From Gammaproteobacteria bacterium RIFCSPHIGHO2_12_FULL_37_34 (lineage in GTDB: Bacteria > Pseudomonadota > Gammaproteobacteria > DSM-16500): a stretch of 20,114 nt of DNA. The notes beneath the pieces are model-generated. The model did no database searches. It had not been told where the DNA came from and saw nothing but the letters and a program-made list of their open reading frames with translations. The translations under genes were made by a program, and so were the position numbers. Positions within the stretch are counted from its first letter, which is position 1. Every line of letters starts with the position of its first letter. The DNA lies in the NCBI GenBank assembly GCA_001801495.1, contig MGXW01000072.1, positions 4,547 to 24,660 on the forward strand. Reading direction: 5' to 3'. Positions 9,801-15,042 of this stretch are shown here, one piece after another.

Positions 9801-10505
9801 GGAGAGGATCTGAAGGCACTGAAAGAAATGGAAATTAAAAAAAATGTCGGCCAAGTCGAAACTATTCAGGAAGCGATTATGTTGCCTATTTTAATAGAAA
9901 AATTCCGAATCTATCGCCAAACCCCACATCAAACACATACAAAAACTAAACCGTCTAAATCTGTAAGCCCGCCTGCAACATCATCCAAAAAAGTAGCTTC
10001 TGTTTCTCGAGATGCTTTGTTTAACCAAATTAAAACCAGAGCACAACCAAAACAACAGAATATGCTTCATGTGACAGGATTCTCTGATGAAGAACTAAAA
10101 TGCATTGAAGAAAATCTTCATGATAAGGTGAAAGATGCAAAAGAAGTGCAATCCATTTTAGAAAAATACATAGACGATAGCAAAATGGCACCAACCAAAA
10201 ATAGTCGTTCAGCGCTACAAAATGGCTTTCAACTTGAAATAGAAAAACGGCGTAATGTAATAAAGGATGATGATTCTTCTGATAACGATCAAGATAATGA
10301 GCAATGGAACGATCAAGATAACCATATGCAATGGGCTAATGTCATATTCCAACAAACCCAAGAACTTCCTCAAGGTCTAAAAAAATATTTGAAACCACTA
10401 AGCGATATAGAAATGAAAAAATTAGCCGACCTGCTTATGACAGCAAAAGAAAGATATACTGATGAAACAAAGAAGCCCAAATTAAAAATCACTTGCGATA
10501 ATTGA
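3828..10505 (+). CDS. Giant effector-like protein with polyproline tract and WH2/connector/acidic-like C-terminal module
   Basis: The 2225-aa protein has no signal peptide or membrane segment. Residues 1-1770 are Leu/Ile/Lys/Asn-rich and look helical with no domain I recognise; about 1274-1341 could be coiled coil. Residues 1793-1832 are proline-rich with runs GPPPP and G followed by eight prolines, like FH1/VASP-type profilin or EVH1/SH3 ligands. Residues 2060-2078 (SRDALFNQIKTRAQPKQ) resemble a WH2 actin-binding helix. Residues 2129-2146 end in IEKRRNVIK, like the WASP/WAVE connector helix, and run into an Asp-rich tract with Trp at 2160 and 2169. Together this mimics the Arp2/3-activating module of N-WASP, WAVE and Rickettsia RickA. 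Differences are a roughly 50-residue WH2-to-connector linker and 56 residues after the last Trp. No secretion signal was confirmed. An actin-related effector role is inference; the gene itself is certain. Confidence 0.9.
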   Translation: MPPISLQPNQLGFGTGYKKNKNQHHWRNQVTQDLQDENAEISYWQAYQKHPHRTTFLFNFEQKCKLLMRANLHHANERQAFFKHLDNDPNFLSALFNNQQHLAYQQFIDYFKCQLNNSIFTDALVHQCPKVISILFQKNLFTSFAKDHNKLALALYNKPYTQYMTNPVIEQLAPIMAQGLPHRFNSWWKRLGKNTVSFIGYIKQAIAKRAVNNDICSAIANDKIRGKIYFSSQHDYDNIADLIANKQMNSLAAKGLTNDSRLWPKIKESYERRYPVTPLEEIHPYYFSRIYKVPIVNLLLNRNYEKSANLTLGTFWAHFANHINITIEQDAELIARLLKDATSDELKKLAYSSSAIKKAIINKGYLAKLYPGFAKIHAHEDPFIRWILHPDGPSQLSRSEQEDALTFICARIDVEQKHILAHQYPAFAHTIYHASHVLQPWAMTKDEQAISLKLDDDITVARYVKTISHVFGKQDVDRIIFNAVIYLAHQVDQAMEPQKTVLKNRLDQLLDYNPSIIFGRKIKKRVQDYLNKFFIGLKPLKGAGQCVIDNHSQREIEAFFKSSSIRKRFELSREQLHTLLFQLPSIDPLCYKAIFGDIRLSNKLTYPADMLVRLNEASPYSNIIGIGRFLKPDYIDHQDHKTTLLAQIILKRQFNHVVDVAFLPNYTFNEMAEVTRSVFKKQIDELLEHDAILRDRVIENFIIDDFNNLKDYPRLLPFLFSKERIDVLHALPDGPKKIIDLILNEACDGIFTDQQRETILLQSNMMLHLLQIKDEHATANTFVRNHVEHLYQMLNHPNLHEPFEQLFQEKPTLLELLTNDQIEQIALRFESAKNYYLHKAPPKRLCELVPQNKDWRSALIANMNNDPQFKGKFLQEDVCPYLVQQLGGISKMIDTAIIEHDEAVQTCILSILTKYPALITHLLENKLNPNGMDFFKIHFDNLIISTKDFISLIKNNDITNTLLPKFDPAFLQTIFKSGDSTSADFSNHPLILDKIIDTHHEQGKKWCEQLIQSAFLLRKLFYASTPHFETLFKNYPPLLFHFISLEECSIDFIKKHAPFIIHTILHLTYEELEKFNDEIIGKLLACDDKEILITLFSTAPFPYKIKSGHHKLHAQAQIILNEVANTIHIERIEDIFEMIAQSKNQNDIITKLSMYAPEELLKQGQQYLEHASPRVFHQALSLTKDNVLSILQESLKEISLAQHNQNHPAHPLPPHHRANNNLIKSAFKPKQDDSDAADFLAKKNQIYLAWLKENYSFGKRIKNFLKSFLKDNSIDSQIKRHCDELDDLNKRIAAYNREQAYFSANIDIARSLVLREKIKQLYMMKIKLDHTIIHEYIEKEKPIPDDISKLFSKDDASYYRNISLKRKTQKPSSRLSQLIDRKAIPSQFLRDFLVPADQKSFQQDLKDYDNKQGIIRPTFRTFLIRAMLEKSGLEYLAEQKIAEHNQSLKSKERCIASTAQYANDLFENMETLYNMAANKMPGNFLTSIELFKKTISNKDEDMKDTIKAGIIDKSILQQINALYLNAQLKLLELYAHTTDPTLKNNETILSTLDIILSNHLPENYFRPLSDCLYNDTIYEKLCAILNEDLTPTKNKNIKNLLDALSEAKLSNCSQERLNNLRFALILIEIKLAQTIDPGEQLTDILTNIRKQEQKKHDQYAAGLLSAIYKDNPNFFYDRLAKKQDVFLPAYLVLATENDPLIALFLREPMLSKDWVCGDEKDRQALVEAAHAPCYHAVAQSLCLYQHLFIGENYSTQKLMKRLGFENSYSQKAISPEPNLPSVQPPSTIAQSLPPPIAIPAQPEPSPPIAIPPPPPGPPPPLQAGPPPPPPPPQGLGASVKQYRSQNKSAQNTEHLEQKTSTSARNQPQPSSAQLNIQDITHALCHLKNTKESISQNGTKEKPSSQHAPLPSFKFSEFVGNEEKFKKEALDIARSQINIGSNPTKYRLIETFVKRVLNDVIELNELKYSLIRNEQLEDFIKKAYAQFKSNQKGEDLKALKEMEIKKNVGQVETIQEAIMLPILIEKFRIYRQTPHQTHTKTKPSKSVSPPATSSKKVASVSRDALFNQIKTRAQPKQQNMLHVTGFSDEELKCIEENLHDKVKDAKEVQSILEKYIDDSKMAPTKNSRSALQNGFQLEIEKRRNVIKDDDSSDNDQDNEQWNDQDNHMQWANVIFQQTQELPQGLKKYLKPLSDIEMKKLADLLMTAKERYTDETKKPKLKITCDN
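9204..9323 (+). repeat. Proline-rich coding tract containing a 36-bp direct repeat
   Basis: This stretch encodes residues 1793-1832. An exact 18-base segment beginning at 9207 recurs at 9243, a 36-base (12-residue) period, so PPIAIP appears twice in frame. It is followed by PPPPPGPPPP and a run of eight prolines after AG. Mixed proline codons (CCT, CCA, CCG) in the last run argue for selection on the protein rather than simple slippage alone. The GPPPP motifs are typical of profilin-binding FH1-like sequences. Confidence 0.85.
10005..10334 (+). other. WH2 / connector / acidic-like (WCA) coding segment
   Basis: This is a domain-level call within the giant gene, residues 2060-2169. The WH2-like helix has the R-x-A-L-x-x-Q-I pattern (SRDALFNQIK) also found in N-WASP-type WH2 motifs, but the usual LKK(V/T) tail is replaced by PKQ. 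After a linker, ALQNGFQLEIEKRRNVI aligns with connector helices of N-WASP (MQKRSKAI) and WAVE (SRRIAV). A 23-residue Asp/Asn/Gln-rich stretch then ends with Trp, as acidic motifs do. Spacing from the RR pair to the first Trp (20 residues) is almost the same as in WAVE. The comparison is from memory of family sequences, not from a search. Confidence 0.55.
10284..10334 (+). repeat. In-frame tandem duplication of the acidic-Trp motif
   Basis: Two adjacent copies encode NDQDNEQW (residues 2153-2160, 24 bases) and NDQDNHMQW (2161-2169, 27 bases). Both begin with the same 14 bases, AACGATCAAGATAA, and end in GCAATGG. The second has one extra codon. The duplication doubles the tryptophan-terminated acidic element. 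Confidence 0.85.
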
Positions 10506-10518
10506 TCGCATAAACCAG

Positions 10519-10531
10519 AAAGCTTGGCTTT
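10519..10531 (+). terminator. Weak hairpin just after the giant gene
   Basis: A 5-bp stem AAAGC/GCTTT with a TTG loop is followed by only a short T run. It starts 13 bases after the stop codon. It may be a weak intrinsic terminator, but the hairpin at 10631-10661 is far stronger. Confidence 0.25.
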
Positions 10532-10552
10532 TAGACCTATCCGATGGGGTTT

Positions 10553-10585
10553 CCAAAGGGGAGAAGCGGCAGCTCTCCCCTTTGG
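10553..10585. repeat. Perfect 12-bp inverted repeat (hairpin)
   Basis: CCAAAGGGGAGA pairs perfectly with TCTCCCCTTTGG around the 9-base loop AGCGGCAGC. No T tract follows, so it is not a classical intrinsic terminator on either strand. It could stabilise the 3' end of the convergent transcripts or be a dispersed palindromic repeat unit. No second copy is in this window. Confidence 0.75.
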
Positions 10586-10617
10586 TCGCGAGCGCGAATT
10601 TATTTCGCGCGTAGCGA
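10586..10617. repeat. Second hairpin abutting the first
   Basis: GCGCGAA (10592-10598) pairs with TTCGCGC (10604-10610) around TTTAT. An outer TCGC/GCGA pair at 10586-10589 and 10614-10617 is separated from the core by a small internal loop. It begins at the base after the previous hairpin ends, so the two form one continuous structured block in the convergent gap. There is no T tract. Confidence 0.7.
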
Positions 10618-10625
10618 TATAAACA

Positions 10626-13600
10626 TTAAGAAAAACTCGGTCGCTTTGCGGCCGAGTTTTTTATCGCACCTTGATAATCATTTGCATGATGCGTTGCTGG
10701 TTTTATTTCAACTACTCTTGCTTGCTTTTTGGTTTTTTTAGTTTCTGGTGATTTCGCGTTATCTGTATCTAAACCAGCCCTATCTACAGAAATAGAATGT
10801 GTCGGTAATCTCGTATTTCCAAATTGCTCTTTGAGATAGCAATCAGTCGATTGCTGAGAAGAAAAAGCAGTGGGTCGATGGCGTGCTTTTCGACTGAACT
10901 TTTGCTCTTCTCGATCTTCATCATCAGTATCCTCTCTATTTTTTTCCTCAATGAAGACAGAAGTCATGTGAGGTGGGTTTTTTTTACATCGCACACAACA
11001 ATCAGCCATCATGCCCATAACCAATCCCGTTACTACACCAGCCACAGCACATCCTGCACCTACTGTGCCCGCACCAATACCTCCTGCAATCGTTGTGCTC
11101 ACTGTCACACCCATTGCCGCCATGCTTGCTACTACACCAATAGCAAGCGTACCAATCAATAAACTTCCTCCTAAAGTAAATAAGGTAGCAGCTGCAATAC
11201 CGCCAAATACACAAGCTAAACCAATTTTACCCCAGTTACGCTTAAAGAAACCAGTTGCACCACCTTCTCTTGATACCATTAACTTTTTTCCAACACCCGC
11301 CATACCTACACCGAGTAGGGTACTCGCAACAGCAACCCCACTGACACCTAATAAAGCTGCCAATATCGGACCCACCACCACTGTGGGCGCCACTATACTC
11401 AACACACCTGCAGCAATAGCAGGCACCAAACCAGCTGTAACAATACTACTAACTACAATGGTTGCTACTATTAATCCAAATAAAATTTTTCCCCAATGCC
11501 GTCTAAAAAATCCTGGTGGTTTAGGTTTGGGAGTAAAATAAGTCGTTGGTACCGATTCTGGATCCTGACTAGGAGGTTTCAAAACCGTGTTTCCAGCAGA
11601 AAAAACTGTTGCGCGAGACTGCGCATGTATGTCATCTATGTTTTTTTTACTCGCCAACCCAGATTGAAGTTGATCTAAGGTATCTTGTTCCATCCAATAA
11701 ACTCGTAAATTGGCAAGACAATTAAAACTAATGAGTTCTGCTGAGAGCTCACAAATAGATTGATGAGAGATATGAGCAATGGATAGATCACGTAACACAG
11801 TGTAGAGTTTTGCAATAGGCATATTTAGATGATTGACTGATTGTGTCTTGGCATGGCATTGTAAAGCCATTAATAAGTTCTGTGCTTTTTCATCATCTTC
11901 ACACCAACTGCGATGCGCATCATCCAAAACGACATCCAATAAAGGATGATCATCCTTACATTGATTTTGCACATTGTGCTTAGTCATTAATCGACGCCAT
12001 CCTTGTTTATCTAAATTAGCATGCACTGGATTTTGTGATGGATCATCCTGTTGATAACAATTTAAAATGGCATTCACAATTAAATGGCAAACCAACGCGA
12101 CCGTATATATTTTTTGTTTCTGTTGGATCAAAACTTCATATTGACATAATTGGTCTATTTTATTTTCACAATCTTTTTCAATCGCTTTCTCGACATCGAG
12201 CATGGTTTGATTAAACGAGCTTTGATATTGTTTGATTTGCTCTTTCATCTTGTTAACTTGTGCGATATTCATTGTGTAAAATTCGTTTGCATGTATTTGC
12301 AAATCGCTGATAGTTAACTTGACTCTTGTTGTATAAGAAGCTTGAACAAATTTAGTGGCGTCATTTATCATGATTTTCAATTCATTTGCTATACAAATTA
12401 ATTTCTCATTATATTCTGCTTCCATTTTGAATGTGGCCAATTGGTCTCTTGTTTTTTCTATTTCTAGTGAGATTCTTTCAATATTTTTTAAGATATCAGC
12501 TATTCCCATTTCATCATCCAAAGAATGTGCTTCATAAGGCTTTTGTAAAAGACTTTCCAATAAAGGTTGAACAGTCGCCTGAAAAATTCGTTTGAGTTTA
12601 TCAAAATCATATGTGTTTTTATCAAGATGAATAGATAAATCGCCTGTTTGTTTTTGAATATCACTAATTTTCTGTAACAAGTGCGATTTAGCCTGCTCTC
12701 CTAAGTCATGAACGTCTTTTTTGTTGATCAAAGACGAATGACTATCGCTACATTTTTTGGTAATGGCATTTAACATAATATCAGAAGATGTTCTATTTTT
12801 TTCAATGGGCTTAATGAGTTGCTCGAAAGTATGTTCATATGATATTAAACGCTGGAATGAATTAACATTTAAAATGAATTGAGACGATAATTCCTTGATC
12901 CGCATCAAATCCTTTTTAATAGCGTTTTCAATAAATTTATCTGCATTTTCCATATGAATATGATCTAAAAAATCATCGTAACTTGCGATTTCATTAGTTT
13001 GAGAAAAAGCAAGTTTGGTTGCCTCTGCGCGAGTTTCACAATCATTCATGTCAACCGTAAAACGAAAATAAGCCGTGGACCACTTTGTAATGGTTTTCTG
13101 CTGAACATCAAAAGGATTAAATCCTAAACTATTTTCCACATAAGCTTTGGCTTTTTGTAGATGATGAAGTATCAATTGTGTAGCAAAAGCATTTAGAACT
13201 TTGCGCCCATCGCTTGTTTGCAAGAGATTATGGATAAATGTTTCTAATGAAGGTAAGAATAATTGCCTCAGCTTTTCTCTTGCCTGATCAATCGGAGTAA
13301 TTTGTAATAAATCATTTAGATCGGCTATACCATCAAATCTCTTGTTAAAATCTTCTTGTTTAGCTTTTATCTTATTAACAATATCTTTTTCATTTAAATC
13401 TTTAAGAAGCATAGCGCGATATTCTAATGCCGCATTATACAATGCGATAATTAAACATTCTTTTAAATAAGGAATAATATCGATACCGTTTCCATATTGA
13501 TAGGAAGAATGTAATAAAGCTTTTAATTGATGAGGAATATTATCAATATAGCGGATAGTATCAGCATGTTCGTTTGATAAAGCAAATAATTGCGTCCTGG

Positions 13601-13979
13601 TTGTTCCATACATCCCCTTAAGATTTTTTATTTGCCAATTAATATAAGAATGCGATTGACTATTGTTTTCATCTAAAACAGGGTGCGCGTGAGTAGCTAA
13701 CTTTGCTTGCAAAGCAACAAGGTTAGCCTCTATTTGTTCAACACATTCCTTTTTTGCATGTTGTATTTTTTGCTCTAATTGTTTTTTAGTTTCCTGAGCT
13801 TTCATTTCAATCTCAGTTAACTTATTATGAGCAAGACCTAATCTTTTTTCTATCAATGCAAAATAAGCATGATAGTTATCATCGTTGACAATAATAGGTG
13901 ATTCAGGAAAAGCAACTTGCACTTTTGCATCAATCGGTATGCCAATGTCAACTGCTGCAGTAATCGTGTGTCCCTTCAT
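10626..13979 (-). CDS. Large coiled-coil protein with duplicated C-terminal membrane block; effector-like, function unknown
   Basis: I do not recognise a family for this 1117-aa protein. Residues about 40-100 are Glu/Lys/Gln-rich heptad-like coiled coil, and residues 100-800 are mostly helical and polar. From about 829 to 990 comes a Gly/Ala/Val-rich hydrophobic block able to span the membrane several times. It is built as a duplication: GFFRRHWGKI at 823 and GFFKRNWGKI at 910, 87 residues apart, each opening a hydrophobic stretch. A Cys-rich juxtamembrane motif CCVRCKK (about 992-998) leads into a charged tail of about 120 residues containing KKTKKQAR. There is no N-terminal signal peptide. 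The ATG is preceded by GGAG four bases upstream. It converges with the other giant gene and diverges from the GlcNAc kinase gene. Size, coiled coil and late hydrophobic segments resemble type IV effectors that insert in host membranes, but that is inference. Confidence 0.85.
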   Translation of the reverse strand: MKGHTITAAVDIGIPIDAKVQVAFPESPIIVNDDNYHAYFALIEKRLGLAHNKLTEIEMKAQETKKQLEQKIQHAKKECVEQIEANLVALQAKLATHAHPVLDENNSQSHSYINWQIKNLKGMYGTTRTQLFALSNEHADTIRYIDNIPHQLKALLHSSYQYGNGIDIIPYLKECLIIALYNAALEYRAMLLKDLNEKDIVNKIKAKQEDFNKRFDGIADLNDLLQITPIDQAREKLRQLFLPSLETFIHNLLQTSDGRKVLNAFATQLILHHLQKAKAYVENSLGFNPFDVQQKTITKWSTAYFRFTVDMNDCETRAEATKLAFSQTNEIASYDDFLDHIHMENADKFIENAIKKDLMRIKELSSQFILNVNSFQRLISYEHTFEQLIKPIEKNRTSSDIMLNAITKKCSDSHSSLINKKDVHDLGEQAKSHLLQKISDIQKQTGDLSIHLDKNTYDFDKLKRIFQATVQPLLESLLQKPYEAHSLDDEMGIADILKNIERISLEIEKTRDQLATFKMEAEYNEKLICIANELKIMINDATKFVQASYTTRVKLTISDLQIHANEFYTMNIAQVNKMKEQIKQYQSSFNQTMLDVEKAIEKDCENKIDQLCQYEVLIQQKQKIYTVALVCHLIVNAILNCYQQDDPSQNPVHANLDKQGWRRLMTKHNVQNQCKDDHPLLDVVLDDAHRSWCEDDEKAQNLLMALQCHAKTQSVNHLNMPIAKLYTVLRDLSIAHISHQSICELSAELISFNCLANLRVYWMEQDTLDQLQSGLASKKNIDDIHAQSRATVFSAGNTVLKPPSQDPESVPTTYFTPKPKPPGFFRRHWGKILFGLIVATIVVSSIVTAGLVPAIAAGVLSIVAPTVVVGPILAALLGVSGVAVASTLLGVGMAGVGKKLMVSREGGATGFFKRNWGKIGLACVFGGIAAATLFTLGGSLLIGTLAIGVVASMAAMGVTVSTTIAGGIGAGTVGAGCAVAGVVTGLVMGMMADCCVRCKKNPPHMTSVFIEEKNREDTDDEDREEQKFSRKARHRPTAFSSQQSTDCYLKEQFGNTRLPTHSISVDRAGLDTDNAKSPETKKTKKQARVVEIKPATHHANDYQGAIKNSAAKRPSFS
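10631..10661. terminator. Bidirectional rho-independent terminator overlapping the minus-strand gene end
   Basis: AAAAACTCGGTCGC pairs with GCGGCCGAGTTTTT over 14 bp, including one T-G wobble, around a TTT loop. A T tract follows on both strands, so it can end both converging transcripts. It lies inside the last codons (NSAAKRPSF) of the minus-strand 1117-aa gene, whose TAA is at 10626-10628, so the stem is translated. Confidence 0.85.
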
Positions 13980-14154
13980 AGTAACTCCATCTCATTATTC
14001 GATCGTTTGCTTGAAAGTATGCCCCACTTCACACGGATCTTAGCATTTTACCATATAACATAGACAACTATTTTTTTCACCTATATTTTCGTGGTATAAC
14101 TACTGAAAATGTGGCATAACTTTCGAGAATGTTTCGAACTTTCTGGTACATGCG
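13980..14154. promoter_or_regulatory. Divergent intergenic region with 20-bp direct repeat
   Basis: This 175-base region separates the minus-strand giant gene from the GlcNAc kinase gene and must hold both promoters. Two adjacent 20-base units start at 14091 and 14111, each beginning GTGG(T/C)ATAACT and ending in AAT, with 15 of 20 identical bases. The first contains the imperfect inverted repeat GTGGT-ATA-ACTAC. Two-turn spacing suggests a regulator site, perhaps for amino-sugar control, but no known consensus is matched with confidence. On the minus strand an extended -10 (TGGTAAAAT) is possible. No PmrA-type TTAA pair is present. Confidence 0.35.
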
Positions 14155-15042
14155 ATGCAAAATCTTTTTATTGGTGTGGATGGTGGCGCGAGTAAATGTA
14201 TTGTTCGTATAGAAAACGAAACGGGCGAATTACTTGGTCGTACAATAAGTGGCCCAGCTAATATTCGTTTGTCAGTAGAAAAAACGTGGGAATCAATTTA
14301 TTCAGCAATCATTAATATACTTAAACCTCTGGGTATTATTTTCGAACATACATCCTATCGTTTTCATGCCGGAATGGGTTTGGCTGGCTGCGAAGTCGCA
14401 AGCGCCTATCAAGCTTTTCTCAAAAATTCACGTTTTTTTCATACCTTACAAGTGCATTCCGATGCTTACACTGCTTGCCTTGGCGCGCATAATGGTGAAA
14501 ATGGAGCAGTGATCATATCAGGCACTGGAGCGGTTGGTTTGCAAATAGAAAATGGAAAAATAACGAAGGTAGGAGGCTTTGGATTCCCACAAGATGATGA
14601 AGGTAGTGGCGCATGGTTAGGCCTACAAGCGGTAAAAATAACGTTGCGTTGGTTAGATGGGCGATTACCACCATCTGAATTAGCTCGCATCATTTATACT
14701 CGTTTTGCAAACAATCAAGATACATTCATGCAATGGCTCTGCCACGCTCATTCGACTGCTTATGCAGAATTAGCGCCTTTTGTTATTCAACTTGCAAAAG
14801 CAGGTGATGCATCAGCAATAAAGTTACTTAAACAAGCTGCCCGCGCGATAGATGATATCGGGCAAGCATTGTTATCTGCTCAATCTGCTCGTGATACCAC
14901 TTTACCATATGCATTAGTCGGCACAATTGCGCCATTTCTTGAACCTTATTTAAATAACAACTTGCGTGCGCAACTTCGTCCGTGCAAGTTTACACCTGAT
15001 GTTGGTGCGATTTTATTAGTGCGTAGGAATTTCTCCTCATGA
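14155..15042 (+). CDS. BadF/BadG/BcrA/BcrD-family N-acetylglucosamine kinase
   Basis: The 295-aa protein belongs to the BadF/BadG ATPase (ASKHA) fold family, whose sugar-kinase members phosphorylate GlcNAc or glucosamine. The phosphate-1 motif DGGASK is at residues 9-14, the likely catalytic Asp is D103 in HSDA, and the phosphate-2 motif SGTGAVG is at 122-128. DDEGSGAWLG (147-156) is a signature of GlcNAc/GlcN kinases. Its TGA overlaps the nagA ATG (ATGA), so the two are translationally coupled and probably act in sequence, GlcNAc to GlcNAc-6-P to GlcN-6-P. The context favours N-acetylglucosamine over glucosamine as substrate. No Shine-Dalgarno is seen before the ATG, and no in-frame start lies just upstream. 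No transporter is adjacent, so the sugar could come from cell-wall recycling or the host. Confidence 0.88.
   Translation: MQNLFIGVDGGASKCIVRIENETGELLGRTISGPANIRLSVEKTWESIYSAIINILKPLGIIFEHTSYRFHAGMGLAGCEVASAYQAFLKNSRFFHTLQVHSDAYTACLGAHNGENGAVIISGTGAVGLQIENGKITKVGGFGFPQDDEGSGAWLGLQAVKITLRWLDGRLPPSELARIIYTRFANNQDTFMQWLCHAHSTAYAELAPFVIQLAKAGDASAIKLLKQAARAIDDIGQALLSAQSARDTTLPYALVGTIAPFLEPYLNNNLRAQLRPCKFTPDVGAILLVRRNFSS

Noticed and set aside
10194..10250. A second WH2 motif in the stretch around NSRSALQNGFQLEIEK
   Set aside because: The N-GFQL part resembles the end of a WH2 motif, but the preceding LLDQI-type helix is too short. It fits a connector helix better; it remains a possible overlap.
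11011..11541. A 176-aa Pro/Thr/Ala-rich open frame on the plus strand
   Set aside because: It is the antisense image of the Gly/Ala/Val-rich membrane block of the 1117-aa gene; its simple composition follows from that, and it has no ribosome site.
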